Part shown: in pieces, positions 31,380-41,949 of the stretch
How positions within the stretch are numbered: position 1 is the first letter of the stretch
Layout of the letters: each line of letters begins with the position of its first letter
Origin: Dryocosmus kuriphilus
Lineage: Eukaryota > Arthropoda > Insecta > Hymenoptera > Cynipidae
Direction of reading: 5' to 3'
DNA length: 64,000 nt
Assembly: GCA_038277395.1 (NCBI GenBank)
Contig: CM076194.1
Location: 130,915,230 to 130,979,229 of the forward strand
Position numbers and translations under genes: made by a program
The notes under the pieces: generated by a model
The model's database searches: none
The model's input: the letters and a program-made list of their open reading frames with translations, nothing else
Told to the model about the DNA's origin: nothing

Positions 31380-32340
31380 TCAGTTGACAGCAAAGTAGAA
31401 CAAAAGAGAAGTCCAGAATGTAAAACAACACCCGAAGAAGGGGGTAGAGCTCCACGATCCGAACACACACCCCACGTACACCCAACTCGAGAAGGTTTTA
31501 GAAAAATAGTAAAAATTAATAGAATGAAAAGCAACACATCAATATAATAACAAATTTCGTATTTTGGTACATTCAACTTTAAAGCGCTAGATTTCAATTG
31601 TGATATATAGCATCGGATTGTTTTAGGATTTATCAATTATTATCTTTTAGAGTTCCGTAAGCGAAAAAATTCTAAACTGGCGCAGGTGTCAGTCTGTCTC
31701 TTAGCAAATCTAAAAAAAATATCCCCTCAAAAAAATGTTGAAAGGAGAATCTTTAGTAACAAGTGAAACATTCAACGTGTCAAATCTCAAAACAACCATA
31801 ATTTTCTTAAATTCAGTTAACAGATGCTTCCAGATTTTAGTGAAAGTCGATACCCAGTCTCTTGGGTCGCTGAATCTGAATTCAGTCTCAAATTTATACA
31901 TTCAAAATAATACAGAAAAAATGAACACAAAGAGTAGGAATTACGGTATCTATCTCTGACAAATTTCTCAAAAAGTAAATTGTTTAGAAATTTGTCAGAG
32001 CACTGTTAAACACTAGTCGCCCGAAAATGACAAAATCAGCCTTGTAAAATTTTTTGATTTAAAAAAGTATTTATTATAAAGGTTTTCTGACTATATCAAA
32101 GAGAACAGACAAAAAAGTATCCAATAATCGCATATTTCGAACTTCTTGGTAGGAAAAATAAGATTTTCAGGAGCATTTTAAGAATTCTACAGAAGACTAA
32201 GCCCAAAAAGTACCCAAGAATCAATCATGATTTTTCTTTTAAATTATACATTAAAAAAATACTTGGGTTTTTAATTATGAAGTTACGAGTTTACGAAAGT
32301 CTTATAGACTGCAATGTGCGTAGGCGGTTCTGACTTAGTC
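31380..32340. other. No recognisable feature
   Basis: AT-rich, only chance frames. Confidence 0.5.
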
Positions 32341-32341
32341 G

Positions 32342-32376
32342 CCCCCCCCCCCCCCCCCCCCCCCCCTCAGCCCCCC

Positions 32377-32421
<45 letters not shown>
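32342..32421 (+). repeat. Poly-C tracts (25, 6 and 43 C)
   Basis: Three C runs separated by TCAG and AA. The longest has 43 C. The reverse strand could form G-quadruplexes, the C strand i-motifs. Exact lengths may be affected by sequencing. Confidence 0.9.
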
Positions 32422-32424
<3 letters not shown>

Positions 32425-33055
32425 ATAAGCAGGTGTGAATTGAAATGAATTAATATGATTTTGAAAATAGTAAAACAACAGTGTTTTGGATTCAAAACTT
32501 TACAAATTCGATAATATTTGAAAAAATCGATCATGGAAGAGTTATTAGTTTATCAGAGAAGCGGAACATAGAATATAAGCTCATGTGGAGGAAAGGTGAT
32601 TGACTCCAAATGGTCATTAAGTATCAGGACATTTTTTTTCAGGAGATTACGAAGGTTTTAAAGCACGCCTGATCATTGCGAGATCGGAAGAAGTATTGAA
32701 CAATGTAATCCAGGCACTTCTAAGTGAATTTGAAATCACAAGGCCAATCTAAAAATTTTAAAGGTATGCAATTGATTCGATACCGCCAGAAAGATTCGTT
32801 CATTATTTATCAACAAGAAAGCCTATACAAAAGAAAATTTATCATGTTTTCATATAAATGAAGCAAACTTCTGTCGATTTCGAGTGATCCTAAGACAACT
32901 TTAAAATCTGATAAAAAAGATAAGTCTGATAAAGTCCATTTCGCGAAGCAGTTGGTTGCCTAACTTTCCTGGGCACGATTAGTCTTCCTGGCATTCTATT
33001 TGCAGTCACTGTAGTAAGTCGATACATAGATCAATCTAATTTGAGTCATTTTCAC
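32422..33055. other. No recognisable feature
   Basis: AT-rich sequence; short traces of coding-like composition around 32640-32760 but no motif. Confidence 0.45.
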
Positions 33056-33058
33056 GCT

Positions 33059-33168
33059 GTAAGGGAGTGTGCACATATTGCGTAACACTACAGCGTCACA
33101 TGAGGCGGATGGAGGGTCAAGAAGTCCAAAAAATTGTGTCACGTAATACGTGAATGCTCCCTAAAGCG
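33059..33168. mobile_element. Small MITE with AGGGAG...CTCCCT ends
   Basis: About 110 bp with imperfect inverted ends: 'agggagtgtgcacatattgc' at the left and 'acgtaatacgtgaatgctcc' at the right (reverse complement 'ggagcattcacgtattacgt'). This type of short GGGAGCGTTCACGTATTACGT palindromic MITE is common in insect genomes. No clear target duplication. Confidence 0.6.
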
Positions 33169-33826
33169 AATTTTTTGTTATCTTAGAGCCACATCCGACG
33201 TACATACAGTGAGGCTAACACTATTTCAGAATGCGCAAGCACATTTGCGGGTGATCCAGACCTATGTTCGTCATCTCTCAGCCATTTGGTTGAGACAGCT
33301 TCGAAGTGATATCGGAGGTTAGCGTGAAGATCCAACAGTCATTAATGTAATCATGAGTCATGTAATCTAGAGTTCCCAAAAAGGACGAAAAATATAGACC
33401 TACAATTTCATTTTATACGCGAAACGTATGAGAGTAAAGAAATTGATGTTTGTTATGTTCCAACAGATTCTTTAGTTTACATATGTAGGTACTATAACGA
33501 AAGCACTATCTAAAGATCGTTTTGAGATACTGTGCATAGTAGTTTAGGTGTAACGAAAAGTGTGTAAAATACTTAATGAGTGGGAGTATTAGAATAAGTC
33601 ATTTCACATTTTGTTGCTATGAAAAACTGGTGCTATGTAGATACGCGAACGCCTGGTTTCTCGTTCGATAATGAATTAATTCTCATCTGTTTATGATTGA
33701 GGCTGAGGTAAAGTTCTTAATAAGTCATATATTTACTCAATTCCCAGTCTATTTCCTTAGTTCACCCCCAGAATAGTTAATATAATTTTATTATTTTAAC
33801 AATTATAATTGATTTAAATTGAAAAT

Positions 33827-33925
33827 ATGTCTGATTCAAAAGAAAAAACAAGAAATTGTGTTATTAGCGGAGGAGCTGCGGGATTGTTTGCTTTAAGACA
33901 TTTGTCAGCAGATTTGAATTATTAA
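33827..33925 (+). pseudogene. Start of a flavin monooxygenase-like gene
   Basis: ATG followed by 32 codons with NCVISGGAAGLFALRHLSAD. This matches the start of insect flavin-containing monooxygenases, where V.GAGAAGL.ALRHL forms the FAD-binding Rossmann turn; the second Gly of GxGxxG is shifted (SGGAAG). The stop follows at 33923, and the GC-rich hairpin repeat begins a few bases later. It may be an exon of a dead host gene cut by that repeat, or a retained processed fragment. Flavin monooxygenases oxidise N- and S-containing toxins. Confidence 0.5.
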
Positions 33926-33935
33926 GATCCAGAGA

Positions 33936-35607
33936 GCGCCTGGGGCGCGCGTCTGTTGACACTCGCGCTTCGCGCTCGATAGATTATTCACCTCCCGCTA
34001 CGCGCACAGTGTTTATGGATTGTATAAACCTTTAAATTAAAAATTACAAAAGAAATTATTTTACTTAAGGCTCTATCGCCCTTAAGGAATACATTCTCAT
34101 CATGACACTCGCGCTTCGCGCTCGATAATAACATTTTTTAAAAACACATTGTAGATTGGTAAAGTTTTTTTATGATTTTACAAATTTTCACAATACAGGA
34201 TTTCTATTCTTAAAAGTAAAACGATGAGTCTTTTAAATAAATTTTGTAGCTCTTTCCAAGGTGAGCAATTCTGCTTGTTAATATTTTCTCATATCTTGCA
34301 TAGTTTTGCTGAAAAGTGGTTTTCTTTATATTTCATAGCATGTTTCACGAATAACTCAGAAACTACGCGTCTGCTCAAAAAAATGATAGAAAGCAAATTT
34401 GTAGATCTTTTTGAGGTGAACAACTTTGTTTATCATCATTTGTCCGTAAACTGGATAGTTTGGTGGCAAAATTGAAATTTTTTATTTTTAATAACGTTTT
34501 ATCGATTAAAACAAAAACCGTGCATTTTATCAAAAAATGGTTAAAACAAAATTTGTAGACCTTCTTGAATTGAACAACTTTTTTCTTCACCATTTTTTTG
34601 TATCTGTTACTATCCGCTACTAATATGTTCTGGCGTTTGATATTGGACCTAAGTAAACTTTTAATCGCCAAGAGTCCATTTTTTTAAAGTTTCTTTTTTT
34701 AACTTTTTTTCAGGGTTTTCTTCTAATTTTTCATATGTGGTGTCATCATTTAACAGACTAAACATTTTATAATTATAGGACTCTTTGTTAAGCACAACGG
34801 TAACATTACCCCTGTCAGCATTAGTAATAAATAATTATGGATTTGTTTTAATAAAAAGTTTTGTTTCTTTAATTTCCAGTACAATTTGTCTATCACCTAG
34901 CCTATAATTCGTTTCATGAAAAAATATAACTTTTTCATGATGTTCAGCTTGAAAAAAAAACGTATACTTCACAATCCACGTGGATTTTTTGAGGTTTCAG
35001 TATAGTTTTTTTGTAATGGAATCGAAAAATACGTGCCCTATCAAAAAATGTTCAACAGAAATTTTATAGACCTGTTCTATGTAAAAATATTTTCCATTTG
35101 CCGTTTTCCCCTATTTTAAATCTCTTTATTGCAAAACGAATGTTCTTGATTTTTAATAGCGTTTTTCATGAATAAAGGAAAAGTACATATCTTAGCCAAA
35201 ATTATGTTTTACAAAATTTGCAGATCTTTTTTAGGTTACTAATTTTTCTGTTGAATATTCTTCTATATGTCAGATAGTTTAGCTGGAAAATCGATTGTAA
35301 CAATTTTGAAAACTAGTTTTTGATGGATAAAACCATAACCGTTGGCTAAAAATATCTGGTTTCCAGTGAGAATCTTTCCGTGTGAACCCTTCAGAAATTT
35401 GTAGAAAGGCAATTAAATTGAACAATTATCTCAGGAGTTCTTGCTGTCACAGGCAACGACTACAGACAGACAGACACCAAAGTAAAATCTGTTTTTTTCG
35501 AATTCAGAGTGTCTCGACACGTCGAGATTGCATGAAATTCGCGAAAGTTTGTTTTCACATAAAGCTAATACCTTTTCATTGAGATGAGAATGTAAAAAGT
35601 TAATATT
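33936..35607 (+). repeat. GC-rich hairpin repeat family, copy B
   Basis: Begins with GC-rich hairpin words (ctcgcgcttcgcgctc), continues through 'ggctctatcgcccttaagga' and a second ctcgcgcttcgcgctcg at 34104, then AT-rich tandem units of about 150 bp containing 'aaatttgtagatctttttga' and 'aacgttttatcgattaaaac', and ends in a gacagacagacacc stretch and a 'gagaatgtaaaaa' terminus. The same order is found at 55310-56566. Non-coding. Confidence 0.85.
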
Positions 35608-35920
35608 AATACTTATCTTTTTGGCAAACACTATTTTTCTTAGCAACGCTGGAACAACAGTTTTGTTTACCCCAAAAGGAGATAATGTTGGAAAACTCAA
35701 ATTAGAAAGTATGTAAAAAGAGAGATATACATCATTCCGGCTGAGAGACTTATTCGAGTCAATTATTGGAGAAGCTGGTCTTGAACCTTATCCAAAAAGT
35801 TTCACGAAAGCTTTTCATCTTTGGGAAAATGTCATTAAGACTGACTTCTGGAACTACAATGATTATAAAGTCATTTTATCTGAGGACGAAACAACTGCTG
35901 AAATAATCTATGATCCATGA
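35608..35920 (+). pseudogene. Unidentified coding remnant
   Basis: One frame from about 35647 to the TGA at 35918, with a single stop at 35714-35716. It includes TTVLFTPKGDNVGKLKLESM, then LFESIIGEAGLEPYPKSFTK and NVIKTDFWNYNDYKVILSED. The composition is protein-like and the frame is unusually open for this AT-rich region. It could be the C terminus of the monooxygenase whose start is at 33827 (EAGLEP and NY..YKVI are reminiscent), but I cannot establish this. Confidence 0.35.
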
Positions 35921-37790
35921 AGCATTATGTAAAAATTAGAAACAGATACATTTTTCGTGAATTAAGCATTAATTGTACACGGGGAAAAAATTTATAGCTG
36001 AAATGATCCAACGATATTGGCAAAATACTTCAAATAGGGGTTTGCATTATAATTTATTTTGACTATTATTATTAATGAATCCGATTTTTAAATAGTTAAA
36101 ACAAAGATATTATATAGCTGAAATTAAGATGTTGGAAGTCTGAAAATAGCGCTAATTAAATAGGAATATTCTTAACATAGGTTTGAAATTCATAATTCAT
36201 TTCCCACTTTACCTTAAAAATATAAATATATAAAACAGCCTTAATCGAAATAATAATAAGTGTAATTAATAGCAGAACCTGCTTTTGAACTTTTATGATG
36301 TGTAGCAATTTAGATTCGAACTGACGTCATTACTCCGTATTTCCTAGAAACTAAAAAATACCACGTGACTTTTAAAATTTTGTAAGACATTTGAAACTCA
36401 CGAAGAAACATAGCTAATTTATAGATATGAAAATCCTCGAGTCGGGGACACAGTTGGCTGTTTCAAAAACAAACATTCCTTTTTTCAAATATATTTTAGT
36501 TTTGTTGATTTGATTTTTCCGGACTTTTTTGTTTGAACTATAAATCTTTTTCCCTGACCTTTGATCTCTGATATTTGTCCCTTGAGGTTTAAGCCCAGAC
36601 ACTTGACCTATAAACTTGCATCTCTGATATTTGACCCCTCACCTTCGACCTCCTTATACCACTGATCTGACCTTCCACTTTTCATCATAGATCTTTGGCG
36701 TCTGATCTTTGATCATTGGCCTCTCATCTTTGAATTTGAAGGTAGACTGAATGAATTAGATGTATCTATAATTGACAGAAGCGTATTAAATTCATAACAG
36801 TTTTGTTCTTTTCCTCACTAAATGAATTAAGATCCTAATTCTCAAAATGACAGGATGTCTACTGATTGGGATAAATTTATGACGTAATAATACATGTATA
36901 TCAAGAGCTTAAGTTGCTCAGAAGTTTCATACTTTGAGGATAGCAGTTCGCTCAAATATGCCTCCGGTACAACATATATCACACATTTCGTACGAGAGAT
37001 ACCACATGCTTGTCAGGACGTACGAGTGTGCACTTAAGCCACGTATGCAAGTTGTCAGAAAATATTCTGGGAATTGAGGAATAAAAAAAGTTTTCTCAGG
37101 TAAAAGAGTTTACTAGAATACTTTAACAGAGGCAGGAGACACATATAGCGGACTGTACATTTATAATATATGTAAAGATATGTAGCTCGCGAACAATATC
37201 TTGAGTCAGAGTACACCTGCAGCTTCGCTACTTCTCGTCTTTTTCGCAGGACTAGCTGGCGCCAAATTAAGCTTGGCTAAAACCACTTTAGAGCATTTTC
37301 TCAGAATTTCCATAAAGGCGACGAATTTAATCCATTTCGGTGTTCTATGAAATTAATTCTCGTCGCTCACTAGTTTTGACAAAATTGCTGAAAAATGTCT
37401 TCTCGCTACCTGATTTTCCCCAACTGAGCATTAATTCTTGTAAGAGAAATAATTGATTCAAAATTTAAATTCTAGTTCATAAATTTTCCCTTTGTTATAA
37501 TTATACTGGTTCCTTCATTGTGATCATCTAGCTGTTACATTCAAATTGCTAATTGGGTTAATTTCGTTAATTAATAATATCTTCGTTAAAAGCAACGGTT
37601 AGATTATTCATTTAAGTTCAATCTATACCTACCCTATTCATAATTCTGAATCTACTTACATTTCTAAATCATTATACATTAAAAATCAAAGAAAGTGACT
37701 TTTAAAATAGGTAACAGATAATTATAGGTATCTAAGTATATAGCTTAATTTACCAAATACTAAATATGTTCATGATCATCTGTAATATAT
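35921..37790. other. Mostly unassigned AT-rich DNA
   Basis: No coding stretch recognised. It includes the TGACCT/TGATCT-rich repeat at 36545-36740. Confidence 0.5.
36545..36740 (+). repeat. Degenerate TGAYCTYTGAT repeat
   Basis: Repeated TGACCT and TGATCT words, for example 'tgacctttgatctctgat' at 36556 and 'tctgatctttgatcattggc' at 36701. Probably a decayed short tandem repeat; several direct repeats happen to match nuclear-receptor DR1 half-site spacing. Confidence 0.55.
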
Positions 37791-37854
37791 TGTTTCGTAA
37801 AGGTGAGATGTAAACGGCATACTTCGGACTAGGCTGTAGACGTTTATTTAATAA

Positions 37855-37893
37855 CACGATGTTTCGGGAGATTTATCATCCCCTCATCAGGTG
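37855..37893 (-). ncRNA. Hammerhead ribozyme-like motif, core intact
   Basis: Read on the minus strand: CAC, then the core CTGATGAG, a stem II made of GGG...CCC with an A/U-rich loop, GAAAC, ATC and GTG. These are the conserved hammerhead elements: CUGAUGA, GAAA and the UH cleavage site, with CAC/GUG as stem I. Stem III is minimal, as described for Penelope-like elements, where two copies may act together. It lies in the element's 3' repeat, the expected place. The homologous motifs at 40873-40911 and 44737-47421 are damaged. Confidence 0.6.
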
Positions 37894-38134
37894 CTTCGTG
37901 TCCAAAATGTGAACAAATTAGATGAAGCAAAAGTATGCTAAAACAATTGAAAGAAATGCAGAAAATTCCCATGCTCTCAAGATCATAATCGCTGTGAAAT
38001 AATAAAAATTTAAAAATTAAGCCAATAAAAGATCAAGTATTAAATAAAATTTAGTGAAAAATTTTACAAAAATTAAGTGTTAAGGCTAGGAAAAAAGAAG
38101 AAATGAAGGAAATTGTAAAAGACGACTTGTTACC

Positions 38135-38891
38135 TTAGAGTTGTTCTGTGTCCAAAGAATCTTTACCAAGTTTGATGAATGTATCTAATTTAGATTCAAT
38201 TCTGAAGATTGCTTTTATATTGAAAGTATGTTTAAAATCATTACTGTCAACAATAAGATTGTTAACAGGTTCAACATTAAGTTGATTTCGATTCTTTAAG
38301 AAGTTTTCAAAATGCTTATTTATAAAATTTACCGGATGTTTGTTTAAAATTAAAGTGTCTTTAACAAATTTAAGATTAGAGTTCAAAAAGGATTCATGTG
38401 ATAATTTTAAAACTGTGTGCATTAAATTTTTTATAATTCCAATTTTGTGTTGAATAGGATGATTAAATATGGAATTTAAGTATCTGCCAGAAAAAGTATC
38501 TTTTTTGTAGCAGTCCGTGATAATTTCACCCTTCTTGTTTCTGATAACTCTGACATTTAAAAAGGAAATAGAATTATTGTTTTCAAGTTCATACCTAAAA
38601 TTAAGTCTGAGATGATATGAAATAAATTTATGAAGAATGGTATCTATTTTATCTTTATGTATAATGACGAAGGTATAGTCTACATTTCTGTAATAGGTGT
38701 GAATTTGAAAATCTAGGTTATTCAAAATTTCTTATTCTAAATCTTGCAATACAATATCTGCCAAGAATGGAGACACAGGAGAGCCCATCGTAGACCCATG
38801 AACTTATCTGTAAAAGGTTTTATTAAATGGAAAAATAGTTTGTTGCATCAAAAACTCTATTCCTTCTTTAAATTCTGTGAAAGAAAGATTT
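38135..38891 (-). pseudogene. Penelope-like RT, element 1
   Basis: The minus strand from about 38891 reads TEFKEGIEFLMQQTIFPFNK, then STMGSPVSPFLADIVLQDLE (RT motif B) and, after a stop near 38733, TYYRNVDYTFVI, where the YVDD catalytic box is changed to NVDY. It continues through ELENNNSISFLNVRVIRNKK and GKDSLDTEQL. The GIY-YIG domain is absent. Not functional. Confidence 0.88.
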
Positions 38892-38905
38892 GTTTTTTTT
38901 TTTAA

Positions 38906-39586
38906 TATTGCAAGATTTAGAATCAGAAATCTGTAATAACCAAGATTTTCAAATTTACACATATTACAGATATGTAGACGATACCTTTATAATTATACCC
39001 AAGGATAAAATAGACGCCATTCTTCACAAATTTAAATCATCATCCCAGACTTAATTTTACGTATGAACTTGAAAACAATAATTCTATTTCCTTTTTAAAT
39101 GTCAGAGTTATCAGAAACAACAAGGGTGAAATTATCACGGACTGGTATAGAAAAGATACTTTTTTCTGGTAGATACTTAAATTTCATATCTATAAATCAT
39201 CCTATTCAACACAAAACTGGAATTATACAAAATTTAATGGATACGGGTTTTTAAAATTATGACATGAATCCTTTTTGAACTGTAATATTAAACTTGTTAC
39301 AGAGACTTTAATTTTCAATAACTTTCCGGTAAATTTTATAAATAAACATTTTGAAAACTTCTTAAAGAATAGAAATCAATTTAATGTTGAACCTGTTAAC
39401 GATCTTATTGTTGCCAGTAATGTTTTTAAACGTACCATTTCTATACCTTTTCATGGTTATTCGTCCTTTGAACTAAAAAGAATCCTTAAAGATTTCAATA
39501 TAAGAGCAATCTTCAGAATTGAATCTAAATTAGATACGTTCATCAAACTTGGTAAAGATTCTTTAGACCTAGAACAACTGACTTAA
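38906..39586 (+). pseudogene. Penelope-like RT, element 2
   Basis: From 38906, FQIYTYYRYVDDTFIIIPKD keeps the catalytic YVDD (38972-38983), followed by frameshifts near 39030-39270, then an open frame 39275-39586 with NFINKHFENFLKNRNQFNVE and the IFRIESKLDTFIKLGKDSLD segment. It ends before the GIY-YIG domain. Confidence 0.85.
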
Positions 39587-39589
39587 ATT

Positions 39590-40534
39590 ATTATGGTTCT
39601 TTATGCAACATCATTTCAGATTCTATTTTTTAATTGGACCCTTTTATTTAGTTTTTAACAATTTTCTACATAATGTAACTAATTTTTAGCACTTAACAAT
39701 GTACAATTCAGACTGTATTGTAAGCAAAGATCGAAACTACACGACGGCTACATAATGTGTCATATGGTCATTTGAAAACAGTGATACAAATAGTCATTTA
39801 AGAATTAATATAAACATAAGTGAATAATTGTTTGTATTTATTTATTACTGCGATAACAAATATCATAAGGAACAAAATATCTAATATCATTTTCTTCGTG
39901 GACGTGAGTTATGAAAAAGAGATTTCATTAAGTACAAAATGAGTCGAAATTCAGAACTACCCGTTTTGCTTTTAGAACTACCCATTTCAGCAGATCTACC
40001 CGTTACAATATAGTCTGGTACAATTGTGATATACACCTTAAATCACTATCATAGTGTGAATTTTAATCATTATTATTTTTCGTATTATACACCTTAAGCC
40101 TGTTCATAATATCATTGTGAGATACACCTTTAAACTTTTATACGAATCTTCGACCTTTGTTCATCAACGCTCTGTATCATATTTATAAACCTAACCTGTT
40201 CACAAGTTCATTTTAATGGAGAGGAACTGGTTTTCTCCTCCAAAACTGTTTATAAACTTTACAATGTTTCTATAAACCTTTTTTACAAACTTTACAATGT
40301 TTTTGGAAATTCTAATCTGTGCTCAGTTTTTTATTACAAATTTATCAAGCTTTCGTCGGAATTTTTAACAATTTCAACTTTAAGGTAACAAGTCGTCTTT
40401 TACAATTTCCTTCATTTCATCTTTTCTCCTTACCTTAAAACTTAATTTTTGTAAAAATTTGCACTAAATTTCCTAAATTTATTTAATACTTGATCTTTTA
40501 TTGGCTTAATTTTATAATTTTCATTATTTTACAG
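39590..40534 (+). other. Element 2, 3' non-coding region
   Basis: Non-coding; homologous to 43448-44640 of element 3, which confirms that this is element sequence, not host DNA. Confidence 0.75.
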
Positions 40535-40775
40535 TGCCCAGTGGACACAAAAGTGCAGGACGTCTTTACGATATCTTAACGACATCTTTACGACGTCGCG
40601 AAGACGTCCTATGTCCGTGTCGTAAAGATATCTTTAAGACATCTAAAAGACATTTTAATGTCGCAAAGATGTCTTTACTTCATCTTTACGAAATGGACAT
40701 AGGACGTCTTCGCGACATCCTAAGGATGTCGTTAAGATGTCGTAAAAAATTTCTGAATTTTTGTGCCCAGTGGGC
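40535..40775. mobile_element. Foldback MITE with 11-bp GAYRTC repeats
   Basis: Inverted ends 'tgcccagtggacacaaaa' and 'ttttgtgcccagtgggcg'. Between them almost every 11 bp begins with a 6-bp palindrome: GACGTC, GATATC or GACATC followed by TTTAC or TTAAC, for instance from 40559 to 40613. Two 20-bp blocks, 'cgcgaagacgtcctatgtcc' and its reverse complement near 40684, form a large hairpin. Comparison with 37990 and 44640 shows a clean insertion between CAG and CGATTATG. Confidence 0.8.
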
Positions 40776-40872
40776 GATTATGATCTTGAGAGCATTTAAA
40801 TTTTCTGCATTTTTTGCATTTGTTTTAACATACTTATGCTTCATCTAATATGTTAACATTTTAGACACCAAA

Positions 40873-40911
40873 CACCTAATGAAGGGATGGATAGACCTCC
40901 CGGAACGTCGT
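40873..40911 (+). ncRNA. Damaged hammerhead-like motif, element 2
   Basis: ACACCTAATGAAGGG...CTCCCGGAACGTCGTG: the core positions are changed (CTAATGA for CTGATGA, GGAAC for GAAAC), but the layout is the same as at 37855-37893. The GTC cleavage site and CAC/GTG stem remain. Confidence 0.5.
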
Positions 40912-41196
40912 GTTATTAAATAAACATCTACGTTCTACAGCCTAGTCCGAAGTATATCGTTTACATCTAACCTCTACGAAACTATGTATATGATTCTCGG
41001 ACGTTCTACATCTTTTAACGATTATTAATATTATAACGTATTGACATAATATAGTTAATTTAACTGTTAGATCTTAGTAAGTTAATCTTTTAATTTCATC
41101 AAAACTATCATGTTCCTTAATGTTATTAAAACTGAACATCCAGGAGCATACTTGCATGCAAAAAATGTTATCAACATAAACTAAGATATTAAACAA

Positions 41197-41889
41197 TTGA
41201 AAAACAGGGAACATTTTTTGGCAAACTGTCGTGGACACAATGTATTACCAGGAAACATTACTAATGTCACGAAAAACATCAATAACATGTCTTTTTTCAG
41301 TCATAGTGTCAAAAACGACGTCAATTTTATGGTAGATTCTTTAAAACGTCGCTTACTTAATGATGACATCAAGAGTCTAAATAATCATATAAGGTTTTTA
41401 AACAATCATTTTAATACAAGTTTAATAAATGTAAGAAATTTACTACGTTCAAATCTATACTCAAATATATTAGAACATCTTTACAAAACTTCTAACATCA
41501 ATCCTCATGTAAAACGTCTTGATAAAAAATTTAACAATCTTTTAAGTAAAAAATATGAAGAAATCTTGATAATAATCAATTATAAACATAAGAAAAATTT
41601 AGAAGAAGGTTTCAAAGATCCTTGGATTATAAATCTAAGCAACAAAATTATACCTGACGAAGTAATTGACGATTTAACGTTAGGTAACAAATTTAGTTCT
41701 TCCTTTTTAACAAATAAACGAAATGCTATTTTTACTATTATCAAAGATGTTGAATCCAATATTGTTCTAACTGAAAATATGGATTCTCGTGATATTTTAA
41801 GACACAGAGTTCCTAATTCTGCAACCAGTTTTTTTAAAAACGATAAAATTCACAAAATTTCAAAGATAGACAAATTGCACATAGTATAA
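41197..41889 (+). pseudogene. Penelope-like protein, N-terminal part (element 3)
   Basis: 230 open codons, Asn- and Lys-rich, with FMVDSLKRRLLNDDIKSLNN, LDKKFNNLLSKKYEEILI and DPWIINLSNKIIPDEVIDDL. This is the helical region upstream of the RT domain, including the LS...I..L..G..F segment. The reading start is uncertain. It breaks at 41887 just before the RT fingers. Confidence 0.7.
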
Positions 41890-41949
41890 AATTAACCAAA
41901 TTCTTTATCAAATAACACCACATACTTAAAATTAGAAGACAATTCGGAA

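Larger units (their letters stand above)
37795..38900 (-). mobile_element. Penelope-like element 1 (inverted, 5'-truncated)
   Basis: The minus strand holds the C-terminal half of a Penelope reverse transcriptase and the element's 3' region up to 'acgaaac' at about 37795. It is head-to-head with element 2, whose sequence mirrors it from 38906. Such inverted, 5'-truncated copies are typical of Penelope elements. Confidence 0.85.
38906..41003 (+). mobile_element. Penelope-like element 2 (5'-truncated)
   Basis: Begins in the middle of the RT and runs through the 3' region to 'ctcggacgttctacatc' at about 41000. It carries a MITE at 40535-40775. Because element 3's own 3' end repeats this 3' region, element 2 may double as the upstream pseudo-LTR of element 3. 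Confidence 0.82.

Noticed and set aside
36545..36740. Functional enhancer with nuclear-receptor sites
   Set aside because: Kept only as a low-interest finding: half-sites are what a decaying TGAYCT repeat gives by itself.
40535..40775. Open frame of 104 codons over the MITE
   Set aside because: The frame follows the 11-bp periodic repeat and runs into Penelope 3' sequence; no family likeness.
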